Assembly (NCBI GenBank): GCA_041397645.1
Contig: JAWKWE010000004.1
Location: 372,001-436,000, forward strand
Length of the DNA: 64,000 nt
Source: Hyphomicrobiaceae bacterium
GTDB lineage: Bacteria; Pseudomonadota; Alphaproteobacteria; Rhizobiales; Hyphomicrobiaceae
Direction of reading: 5' to 3'
The notes below the pieces were generated by a model. It was not told the origin of the DNA, did no database searches, and saw nothing but the letters and a program-made list of their open reading frames with translations. A program made the position numbers and the translations under genes. Shown here piece after piece: positions 54,946-61,600 of this stretch (positions within the stretch are counted from its first letter, which is position 1; each line of letters opens with the position of its first letter).

Positions 54946-55035
54946 TCACCGCGTATCGTAACCGATCTTGTGACCGCGTACTGTTACGTCGATCTTTCCA
55001 GCCTGTATCGCGTCTGGGAGGTGATGGTAGCTCAC
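54946..55035 (-). CDS. Possible microprotein, 29 residues
   Basis: A GTG-initiated frame encoding SYHHLPDAIQAGKIDVTVRG then HKIGYDTR after the start residue. The sequence is unusually protein-like for a non-coding stretch, but there is no clear ribosome-binding site. It begins 9 bases downstream of the hairpin when read on the minus strand, so the hairpin could be its leader. Speculative. Confidence 0.2.
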   Translation of the reverse strand: MSYHHLPDAIQAGKIDVTVRGHKIGYDTR

Positions 55036-55043
55036 ATTTTGGG

Positions 55044-55136
55044 AAAGGCCCCGGCCGTTCGCAGTCCTTAGGTCTGACGACAACCCCGCAATGTTGTCCT
55101 CTACAGATCGCCAATAGACTGCTTGCCGGGGCCTTT
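55044..55136. ncRNA. Candidate structured RNA: nested hairpin of 93 nt
   Basis: A perfect 12-bp outer stem (AAAGGCCCCGGC at 55044-55055 with GCCGGGGCCTTT at 55125-55136) encloses GCAGTC paired with GACTGC, and within that GACAAC paired with GTTGTC around an 8-base loop. Three helices in the right nested order are unlikely by chance. It matches none of 4.5S, 6S, tmRNA or RNase P by their conserved motifs. Strand is unknown. It could also be a small mobile-element remnant. Confidence 0.45.
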
Positions 55137-55183
55137 CTGTATCTGCCCACAGAGCCTCACAACACAACCTAGACAATTTGTGT

Positions 55184-55957
55184 CTAGTCCTGGTCGGCTT
55201 CGACCTCGGCCAGAAACCGCACCACTGCATCCTTGTAGCTTCTGTCGCCTACCGACTTCATGTGATCGCGGCCCTCGATGGTGAACGCCCTCGCACCCGG
55301 AATGAGAGCGGCAAGCTCCTCGGCCGAGCCGCCCACGACATCATCGGAGCCTACCGCCACCAAAACCGGCGCGCGGATGAGAGATATCATGTCGGCCGAA
55401 ATTGGCGCACGCGATGACCGGATGCAGGCTGCAAGCGCCTTCATGTCCGAACGAGTCTGCTCGGCGAACGCGCGGAAGGTTCGTGCGGTCGGGTTCGTCA
55501 CTTCGTCGATGCTCTCCGCCTCAAGGGCTCGCGCGATTGGCCCCGTACCCGCTAGTCCCCGGATCATGTTGATGCCAAGACCGCCGAACACCACGCTTTC
55601 AACGCGCGCGGGGTGCGCAAGTGCAAGAAATGCCGATATGCGCGCGCCCATGGAAAAGCCCATGACGTGGGCCTGGGGGATCGACAGATGATCCAACAGA
55701 TGGCGAGCGTCCTCCGCCATCACCGGCGCGCCGTAGTCGGCAAGATCATAGAGCTTGGCGCTCGCACCGTGCCCGCGGTTGTCGAGCGCGATGACGCGGT
55801 GGCCGGCGCGCTTCAAGACATCGACCCAGCCAGTCGAAACCCAGTTGGTCGATATGTTCGAAGCGAAACCGTGAATGAGCAAGATCGGAGCCTTTTCGGA
55901 GTCTTCACCGGTATCCAAATAGGCAATGTCGACGCCGGCGCTGTCGAAGTGAGGCAT
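55184..55957 (-). CDS. Alpha/beta-fold hydrolase
   Basis: From the ATG at 55957 the protein has 257 residues (an in-frame start at 55990 is possible). The alpha/beta-hydrolase fold shows the oxyanion-hole HG in ILLIHGFASN, the strand-5 nucleophile elbow GFSMGAR with catalytic Ser, the late Asp in VGSDDVVGGS and the His in EGRDHMKS. This layout suits esterases, lactonases or haloperoxidase-like enzymes. It is divergent from the zinc-finger gene. The substrate cannot be assigned. Confidence 0.88.
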   Translation of the reverse strand: MPHFDSAGVDIAYLDTGEDSEKAPILLIHGFASNISTNWVSTGWVDVLKRAGHRVIALDNRGHGASAKLYDLADYGAPVMAEDARHLLDHLSIPQAHVMGFSMGARISAFLALAHPARVESVVFGGLGINMIRGLAGTGPIARALEAESIDEVTNPTARTFRAFAEQTRSDMKALAACIRSSRAPISADMISLIRAPVLVAVGSDDVVGGSAEELAALIPGARAFTIEGRDHMKSVGDRSYKDAVVRFLAEVEADQD

Positions 55958-56110
55958 AGTTGTAGGTCCCTGCGGCGAAAGGCGGTTCATCTTCCCCTAC
56001 CATTGCAGCAGCCGGGGCGGTATCTTGCAAAAGGATTACCCGGCAAATTCCAGAGCGGCCATCAGAGCCCTCCGCCTCAAACGTCAGATCATCGAGGGAA
56101 CGCCACGGCC

Positions 56111-56353
56111 ATGGCACACGCGCACATACCGCATTTCGCCAACGACACCGGTGCCGAGCGCATTTTCATAGGCGTGAAAGAGTTTCAGTGCATGGGCGCG
56201 CGCGCGCCTTACGATCATCCCCATGTTTATCTCGATATGGGAAGCGACGGGCAGATCCTGTGCCCGTACTGCTCGACGCTCTATATCCACGATCCCCGTT
56301 TGGGGCCGGAAGAGAGCGAGCCGAAGGGTAGCTTGGTCAAAGACGCAGCCTGA
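56111..56353 (+). CDS. Zinc-finger protein, NDUFS6-like (zf-CHCC)
   Basis: An 80-residue protein with ligands Cys27, His36/His38, Cys51 and Cys54 in EFQCMGARAPYDHPHVYLDMG and ILCPYCSTLYI. This is the zf-CHCC domain found in the respiratory complex I accessory subunit NDUFS6 and in many small alphaproteobacterial proteins, where it is often an assembly factor or subunit of complex I. The gene lies 21 bp before the FAD monooxygenase, probably co-transcribed. Confidence 0.88.
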   Translation: MAHAHIPHFANDTGAERIFIGVKEFQCMGARAPYDHPHVYLDMGSDGQILCPYCSTLYIHDPRLGPEESEPKGSLVKDAA

Positions 56354-56374
56354 TCCACAAATATAAATGTTGCC

Positions 56375-57565
56375 ATGAGCGTCTCGCCTGATAGCGCCGT
56401 GTTGATCGCCGGCGGCGGCATTGGCGGTCTTGCGGCTGCGCTCGCCCTCAGCAAAGCCGGTATTGCAAGCCACGTTCTGGAACGCCGCGAACACTTTTCC
56501 GAAGCTGGTGCGGGCATACAAATCGGACCCAACGGCACGCGCATCCTTGAAGAGCTCGGCGCCGCAACATGGCTGGCCGAGCACGTTGCAACACCCGATG
56601 CGTTGCAGGTTCGAGATGCTGTAACGGGGGCTCAAATCGCCCGCATGCCGCTCGGTGACTGGATTTTCAAGCGCCACGGCGCGCCATACTGGACGTCACA
56701 CCGGCAGGATCTCCACGGCGCACTGCTTAAGGCAGCCCAAGCTGCTCCGAATATCACGCTCACAACCGGCGCAACCGCAGATGCAGTTACTGAATCCAGC
56801 GCTGGCATCGTCTTGCGTTGTTTGGAAGATGGTGCAGCTTACGAAGGCAGCGCACTGATCGCTGCCGACGGCTTATGGTCGTCGCTACGCACCAAGAACT
56901 TCGATCCTGCACCGCCAAGACCGGCCGGCAAAAACGCCTACCGCACGGTGGTTCCTGTATCGAGTCTGCCGGAAGGTTTGACAGTCAACGACGTCCATAT
57001 CTGGCTCACCGACGGCGCCCACGTCGTGCACTATCCCGTGCGCGATGGGCGCGAACATGCCTTCGTCATCATATTCGACGAACCGCAGCACACGGTGGGC
57101 TGGAGCACAGAAGTGGAGGCCGCATTCGTGCGCGCACGCGCGCACCGCTTAGCGCCGTCGCTGCGCGTGCTTCTGGAAGCGGGGGAAGGCTGGCGCGTTT
57201 GGTCCCTTCACGAGCTTAGTATGCCGAGACGCTGGAGTCAGGGCCGAATGGCATTGCTCGGCGATGCAGCTCACCCTGTCTTGCCATTTCTTGCCCAAGG
57301 CGCCGTCCTCGCATTGGAGGACGCAAGCGTGCTGGCGCACGAACTTGCGCGCGACGGTGGCTCAGTCTCCGAGGCGCTTGCGCGGTATGAAGACAAAAGG
57401 CATGCCCGCGCCTTGCGCGTACAAAGCGCCTCGCGCCGCAACGGCCGAATTTACCACCTGTCTGGCGCGCTCGCCAAAGCGCGCGATACCGTTCTACGGC
57501 AATCCCCGGCCACGCTGATCATGCGCCAGTATGATTGGCTGTATGGCTGGAAGCGCCCAGCCTAA
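56375..57565 (+). CDS. FAD-dependent aromatic-type monooxygenase (salicylate hydroxylase-like)
   Basis: A 396-residue flavoprotein of the class A monooxygenases. It shows the dinucleotide loop GGGIGGLAAALALSKAGI near the N-terminus, SSLR with the second DG motif (LIAADGLWSSLRTK) and the FAD-ribityl motif GDAAHPVLPFLAQGAVLALEDA. The sequence around HRQDLHGALLKAA is typical of salicylate/6-hydroxynicotinate 3-monooxygenases. No aromatic-degradation genes are adjacent, so the substrate is open; relatives also act on quinones and coenzyme Q precursors (UbiH/F group is longer-range similar). Confidence 0.9.
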   Translation: MSVSPDSAVLIAGGGIGGLAAALALSKAGIASHVLERREHFSEAGAGIQIGPNGTRILEELGAATWLAEHVATPDALQVRDAVTGAQIARMPLGDWIFKRHGAPYWTSHRQDLHGALLKAAQAAPNITLTTGATADAVTESSAGIVLRCLEDGAAYEGSALIAADGLWSSLRTKNFDPAPPRPAGKNAYRTVVPVSSLPEGLTVNDVHIWLTDGAHVVHYPVRDGREHAFVIIFDEPQHTVGWSTEVEAAFVRARAHRLAPSLRVLLEAGEGWRVWSLHELSMPRRWSQGRMALLGDAAHPVLPFLAQGAVLALEDASVLAHELARDGGSVSEALARYEDKRHARALRVQSASRRNGRIYHLSGALAKARDTVLRQSPATLIMRQYDWLYGWKRPA

Positions 57566-57668
57566 AACCGGATCACAGTCACAGGCGTCCGCCGCCCTTC
57601 GCAGTCGCAGCATATTTGCGCACTGCAACATAACACATTGAATCTCCTTCAACTTTAGTCGTCTGGTA

Positions 57669-57686
57669 ATTGACGGACCGGTCAAT
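57669..57686. promoter_or_regulatory. TetR-type palindromic operator before the azoreductase gene
   Basis: ATTGAC-GGACCG-GTCAAT, an 18-bp palindrome with perfect 6-bp arms, lies 109 bp before the azoR start. A TTGACG hexamer inside it and TATACC 15 bp further could form a sigma-70 promoter, so a bound repressor would block it. Palindromes of the form TTGACCGGTCAA are typical of TetR-family repressors controlling reductases. Confidence 0.55.
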
Positions 57687-57794
57687 GGAATATACCGCTG
57701 TCTCCCAACAGCCTTCAGCACGCTGGAAGCTGCCCCAAGCGACTGGGACAGGCTCCAGAGCGAATAAGAAACTATTTGGTCCAAGGAGTTGGCG

Positions 57795-58412
57795 ATGGCG
57801 CGCTTGCTTTATGTCGAAGGCTCACCCCGCAAGTCGCGTTCGGTCTCCATCTTTGCAGCGAAGGCCTTTTTAGACGCCTACCAGGCAGCAAACTCAAACG
57901 ATGTGATCGACGTCCTCGACGTTTGGAGCGAGGACCTGCCCCAACTCGATCAGGATGCGTTCGAGGCAAAATATGCGGGCCTCGCCGGAGTGGAGCGCAC
58001 TCCGGACCAGCAGGCGGCTTGGGATAGACTGGACCGCTTGGCGCAACGCTTCCGCTCAGCCGACAAGATCGTTATCGGCGTTCCCATGTGGAACTTCGCG
58101 ATCCCTTATCGCCTGAAACAGCTCATCGATCTTGTGAGCCACAAGGACCTGCTGTTCACATTCGACGAGCGCGGTCTGAACGGTCTGCTGACCAACTCCA
58201 AGGCTCTCGTGATCTACGCGCGCGGCATCAGTTATGGTGAAGATTCAGGAATGCCCTTGGAAGTTTGGGATCAACAGAAGCCCTACATGGATTTGTGGCT
58301 GAACTTCATCGGCGTCCTCAACGTTCAATCAATGATCGTAGAGAAAACGCTCTTCGAAGAAGATCGCGACGCGATTACGAAACAGGCTTCAGCTCTCGCG
58401 CAAGGTTTTTAG
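57795..58412 (+). CDS. azoR: FMN-dependent NADH azoreductase / quinone reductase
   Basis: Homodimeric flavodoxin-fold enzyme that reduces quinones and azo dyes using NADH. The ATG at 57795 follows AAGGAGTTGGCG. The 205 residues start MARLLYVEGSPRKSRSVSI (FMN phosphate loop), and contain VPMWNFAIPYRLKQLIDLVSH, the AzoR signature, and ALVIYARGISYGEDSG. A palindromic operator sits upstream. In relatives this gene is often repressed by a TetR or MarR protein and induced by quinones; here a TetR gene lies 4 kb away. Confidence 0.92.
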   Translation: MARLLYVEGSPRKSRSVSIFAAKAFLDAYQAANSNDVIDVLDVWSEDLPQLDQDAFEAKYAGLAGVERTPDQQAAWDRLDRLAQRFRSADKIVIGVPMWNFAIPYRLKQLIDLVSHKDLLFTFDERGLNGLLTNSKALVIYARGISYGEDSGMPLEVWDQQKPYMDLWLNFIGVLNVQSMIVEKTLFEEDRDAITKQASALAQGF

Positions 58413-58561
58413 GCAACCTCGAAACGGAACGCGACATGTGAAAATTTCTACTCGCACTCAAGTTTCGCGCTGCAACGCCCAACGTCGAATTAACTTGCCC
58501 CGCCGACCTGCAACGCCTCAATATCCCGGCAAGACTATCAGGATGGAATGGTAACACTCAC

Positions 58562-59296
58562 ATGCCGTATGCCCTTCGCCTCAAGCCCAAAAGACTTCTC
58601 GGCGTTACATTCGCGGCAAGCGTTCTTTGCCTGGCAATGTTGGGGGGCTCGCGCGCCCAGGACGACATGCCGAAAGCCGATGCGGCGCTTATCCTGACCG
58701 TCGATGTGTCGAGTTCGGTCGACGAAAAGCGCTATCATTTGCAGATGGAAGGCATTGCTGCCGCTCTTGAGGACGAAGGCGTAATCAACACGGTTCTTGG
58801 CGGTGCGAACGGCGCAATCCTCATCTCGATGGTCACGTGGGCCGACAAAGCCAAGCTTGTCGTGCCGTGGACGATGATTAGCAATGCGGCTCAGGCCAAA
58901 GAGCTCGCCATGACCATTCGGAAACTGCCTCAGCAGGAAGGTGAATTTACCTGCTTGGGCCGCATGGCTCGCTACCTTGCGGATAAGGTCGTCGCGCGTA
59001 TGCCCGCAAAAGCTGACAAAATCGTTGTCGATGTGTCAGGCGATGGCCCCGACAACTGCAACACGGGCCAGCTTCTCGAAAACGCGCGCGCGGATCTCTT
59101 TGGCATCGGCGTTACGATCAACGGTCTTCCCATTCTGGAAGGCAAGGACGCAGCGACGATCGAAGACTGGTACAAGAACAACGTCATCGGCGGCCCCGGC
59201 TCGTTCGTCGTTGCTGCCAAGGGATACGAAGACTTCGCACGCGCATTCCGCCAGAAATTCGTCGTTGAGGTCAGTGCAAATTTTGCGCAGCCCTAA
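58562..59296 (+). CDS. DUF1194 exported protein (von Willebrand factor A-like)
   Basis: A 244-residue protein with a signal peptide (LLGVTFAASVLCLAMLGGSRA) and a DUF1194 domain, a relative of the VWA fold. The metal-ion-dependent adhesion site motif is DVSSS at residues 48-52, and ISMVTWADKAKL and VVDVSGDGPDN continue the fold. One possible disulphide: TCLGRMAR with DNCNTGQ. It stands just upstream of the PQQ dehydrogenase module; VWA proteins (MxaC/MxaL) are used in maturation of methanol dehydrogenases, but DUF1194 has not been shown to serve that role to my knowledge. Confidence 0.88.
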   Translation: MPYALRLKPKRLLGVTFAASVLCLAMLGGSRAQDDMPKADAALILTVDVSSSVDEKRYHLQMEGIAAALEDEGVINTVLGGANGAILISMVTWADKAKLVVPWTMISNAAQAKELAMTIRKLPQQEGEFTCLGRMARYLADKVVARMPAKADKIVVDVSGDGPDNCNTGQLLENARADLFGIGVTINGLPILEGKDAATIEDWYKNNVIGGPGSFVVAAKGYEDFARAFRQKFVVEVSANFAQP

Positions 59297-59441
59297 TAAA
59301 GGCAGAAATCGAACGCTCTTGAGTAGCCAAACATGTCTATTTGCTGCATCGCACACGACCGATTTCAAATCGCGACGCGAGCTGTGTGTTACGCTCCAAC
59401 CGTTGCACGCGCTGCGCATCGCAACTGTCAAATGCTACGCG

Positions 59442-59459
59442 TGTCGCATGCACGCGACA
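59442..59459. promoter_or_regulatory. Candidate enhancer (activator) site, TGTCGC-N6-GCGACA
   Basis: A perfect 6-bp inverted repeat with 6-base spacer, about 70 bp upstream of the -24 box. Sigma-54 activators of the NtrC/Fis class usually bind such dyads 70-150 bp upstream. Which activator binds here is unknown; none is encoded in the window. Confidence 0.5.
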
Positions 59460-59462
59460 TGC

Positions 59463-59484
59463 GCTCAAATGAAGCTCAAATGAA
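59463..59484. repeat. Tandem 11-bp repeat GCTCAAATGAA x2
   Basis: Two exact copies, head to tail, at 59463-59473 and 59474-59484, between the candidate enhancer and the sigma-54 promoter. One helical turn apart, they may bind a protein on the same face or bend DNA. Confidence 0.75.
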
Positions 59485-59530
59485 GTAGCAAAGGCGGGCC
59501 AAGACTCAGCACTTTCATGTCCTTTTTGAA

Positions 59531-59547
59531 TTGGCACGTTGATTGCT
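59531..59547 (+). promoter_or_regulatory. Sigma-54 (RpoN) promoter, -24/-12
   Basis: T-TGGCACG-TTGA-TTGCT fits the consensus YTGGCACG-N4-TTGCW at every constrained base, with exact spacing. It points towards the PQQ dehydrogenase gene. The TGG of the -24 and the TGC of the -12 elements are both intact. Confidence 0.88.
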
Positions 59548-59780
59548 GATAACTCGAAGCAACCAAGAGGAATGCTCCACCAGGAGCGGCCCATAAAATA
59601 AAGAGCGGGAGGACTGACATCTACGGCGCTTGAGCGTTGATTGGGATTTTGCGACTGCAGCAAAATTCTGATGGTCGCCCATTCAAGCGAATAGCGCCGC
59701 CTGAGATCACAACCGATCCGAAAGTTTCGAGAATACCACGGACAGGCAGGACGAGATCACCTGCCGCCGGGGCCTATAAA

Positions 59781-59794
59781 AATGTTGCAACATT
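59781..59794. promoter_or_regulatory. Perfect 14-bp palindrome in the dehydrogenase leader
   Basis: AATGTTG-CAACATT lies 30 bp before the start codon, within the predicted transcribed leader. It may bind a second regulator or form a short hairpin near the ribosome site. Confidence 0.4.
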
Positions 59795-59824
59795 GAAAAA
59801 CGATCTCGCGAAGGAGGAAAACTG

Positions 59825-61519
59825 ATGAAAATCGCTAAGACACTTGTCGGCATGTTTGCCATGGCCACAGCGGCCACGGCACTGTCGGCGCCGGTTTCCG
59901 CTGTGGAGTGGAAAAACGTCACCGAAGACCGCCTACTCAATGCTGCAAAAGACGGCAACGACTGGCTCATCTATGGCCGCGACTACGCAGGAAGCCGCTA
60001 TAGCCCTCTCGATCAGATCAACACCGGCAACGTCGCCAAGCTGAAGCCCCTCTACACGATCTCGCTGGGATCGCTGGAAGGCCAGGCCGTGACCCCGTCG
60101 GTGAATAACGGCATCATGGTCGTAGCCGTGTCGAGCGAATACATCGACGCCTTCGACGTCAAGACCGGCGACCGCCTGTGGCGCTATGAAATCAAGATGC
60201 CCGCAGACGTGACCCAGTTCGCATGCTGCGGCAAGCTCGCCAAGGGCGTTGCCCTTTGGGAAGATAAAGTCTTCGCTCTGACCCTCGATGCCCGCGCCAT
60301 CGCTCTCAATGCGAAGGACGGTTCGCTGGTCTGGGAAAAGACCCTTGAAGACTACAAGGCCGGTTACACGTTCACGATGGCCCCGACCGTTGTGAAGGGC
60401 AAGATTCTTGCTGGCTTCGCTGGTGGCGAATTCGGCGTCATCGGTCAGATCGTTGCACTCGACTCCAAGTCGGGCAACGAAGTCTGGAAGGCTTCCACCA
60501 TTCCGCAGCCGGGCGAAGAAGGCTACGATACGTGGGGCAAGGACTCGGCCAAGTACGGCGGCGGCGCTGCCTGGCTGACGACGACCTATGATCCTGACCA
60601 GAACCTGACGTTCTGGGGCACGGGCAACCCGGCTCCCTGGAACTCCGATATGCGCCCTGGCGACAACCTGTTCTCGAACTCGGTTATCGCACTCGACGCC
60701 GACTCGGGTAAGCGCAAGTGGTACTTCCAGCACATCCCGAACGACGCTTGGGACTGGGACTCCATGAACGAGAACCTGCCTGTTGACGTCGAAATCGACG
60801 GCAAGACGGTCAAGGCAATCGCCAACGCCCATAAGAACGGCTTCATGTACCTGAACGACCGCACCACGGGTAAGTTCATCCGTGCAAACTCGTTCGCACA
60901 TGTTGACTGGGGTACGGTCACGAAGGACGGCAAGCTCGACGTCAAGGCGGACAAGCGTCCTGGTGTCGGCAAGCCTGCCACGTTCTGCCCGTCGTACTTC
61001 GGCGGTAAGGATTGGGCGCATATGTCGCTCAACCCGAAGACAAACGTTGCGTTCATCCCGACCAATGACATCTGCGTTAAGCTTCATCACGAAGAGACGC
61101 AGTACAAGAAGGGCACTATGTACCTCGGCGCCGGCGGCGAAATCGAGAAGCCTGGCACGGGTGCATTCGTGGCGTTCGACCTGAACACCAACAAGGTGGC
61201 TTGGTCGACGCCGACGCCTTCGCCTCTGCAGTCGGGCAGCGCGCTCTCGACCGCTGGTGGTCTGGCATTCATTGGCGATCTTGAGGGTTACCTCAAGGCC
61301 TACGACCAGAAGACCGGCAAGGTTCTCTGGAGCAACCGCACGCCTTCGGGCATCATCGGCGGCCCGATCACCTTCACGGTTGACGGCAAGCAGATGGTTG
61401 CGGTTCCCTCGGGCTACGGCGGCGCTTTCCCGCTCTGGGCCGGCAAGGGCGTTCCTGAGCATCTGAAGCGTAACGTGACCAAGGGCGCATCGCTCACGGT
61501 CTACGAGCTCGGCGAGTAA
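59825..61519 (+). CDS. PQQ-dependent alcohol dehydrogenase, lanthanide-type (XoxF/PedH-like)
   Basis: Periplasmic quinoprotein that oxidises methanol or another primary alcohol and passes electrons to a cytochrome c. The 564-residue protein has a signal peptide (MFAMATAATALSAPVSA) and an eight-bladed propeller (first blade DWLIYGRDYAGSRYSPLDQINTGNVAKLKPLY). The vicinal Cys134-Cys135 disulphide over PQQ is present (FACCGKL). The catalytic Asp is Asp310 in AWDWDSMNENL, and Asp312 two residues on is the extra ligand that marks lanthanide-dependent enzymes; calcium-type MxaF has Ala there. It is shorter than typical XoxF (about 600), so XoxF itself is not certain. Behind AAGGAGGAAAACTG, with strongly biased codon use; transcribed from the sigma-54 promoter. 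Confidence 0.93.
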   Translation: MKIAKTLVGMFAMATAATALSAPVSAVEWKNVTEDRLLNAAKDGNDWLIYGRDYAGSRYSPLDQINTGNVAKLKPLYTISLGSLEGQAVTPSVNNGIMVVAVSSEYIDAFDVKTGDRLWRYEIKMPADVTQFACCGKLAKGVALWEDKVFALTLDARAIALNAKDGSLVWEKTLEDYKAGYTFTMAPTVVKGKILAGFAGGEFGVIGQIVALDSKSGNEVWKASTIPQPGEEGYDTWGKDSAKYGGGAAWLTTTYDPDQNLTFWGTGNPAPWNSDMRPGDNLFSNSVIALDADSGKRKWYFQHIPNDAWDWDSMNENLPVDVEIDGKTVKAIANAHKNGFMYLNDRTTGKFIRANSFAHVDWGTVTKDGKLDVKADKRPGVGKPATFCPSYFGGKDWAHMSLNPKTNVAFIPTNDICVKLHHEETQYKKGTMYLGAGGEIEKPGTGAFVAFDLNTNKVAWSTPTPSPLQSGSALSTAGGLAFIGDLEGYLKAYDQKTGKVLWSNRTPSGIIGGPITFTVDGKQMVAVPSGYGGAFPLWAGKGVPEHLKRNVTKGASLTVYELGE

Positions 61520-61537
61520 CTCGACCTAGCACTTTGG

Positions 61538-61572
61538 CCGGAAGGGGGCTTATGTTCCCTTCCGGTTTTTAT
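61538..61572 (+). terminator. Intrinsic terminator after the PQQ dehydrogenase gene
   Basis: CCGGAAGGG (61538-61546) pairs with CCCTTCCGG (61557-61565) and is followed by TTTTTAT. It lies between the dehydrogenase stop and the next gene 80 bp on, so the first gene is probably expressed above the rest by partial read-through. Confidence 0.85.
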
Positions 61573-61600
61573 TTCCCGTTTCCTGGCTATGGAGATCTGA

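Larger units (their letters stand above)
54574..55183. other. 600-bp intergenic region with a structured element
   Basis: No gene of known family. The left part (54574-54900) shows nothing notable. The right part holds the long nested hairpin at 55044-55136 and a possible 29-residue minus-strand frame at 54946-55035. This is the longest gene-free stretch in the accessory region, an argument for an RNA gene. Confidence 0.5.
59297..59824 (+). promoter_or_regulatory. Regulatory region of the PQQ dehydrogenase module
   Basis: A 528-bp gene-free stretch. In order it holds a dyad at 59360-59372 (CGATTT-C-AAATCG), a palindromic candidate enhancer at 59442-59459, two tandem 11-bp repeats at 59463-59484, a sigma-54 promoter at 59531-59547, a perfect palindrome at 59781-59794, and the ribosome site AAGGAGGAAAACTG. 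If transcription starts about 12 bases after the -12 box, the leader is about 265 nt long. Confidence 0.75.

Noticed and set aside
55044..55136. 4.5S (SRP) or 6S RNA as identity of the nested hairpin
   Set aside because: The conserved SRP apical motif GGAAGGAAGCAGC and the large 6S central bubble are both absent, and the element is too short for 6S.
59933..61462. A 509-codon open frame on the minus strand opposite the first PQQ dehydrogenase
   Set aside because: Its length comes from the biased codon use of the dehydrogenase on the other strand; the product is Arg/Val/Glu-rich with no domain, and it has no promoter or ribosome site.
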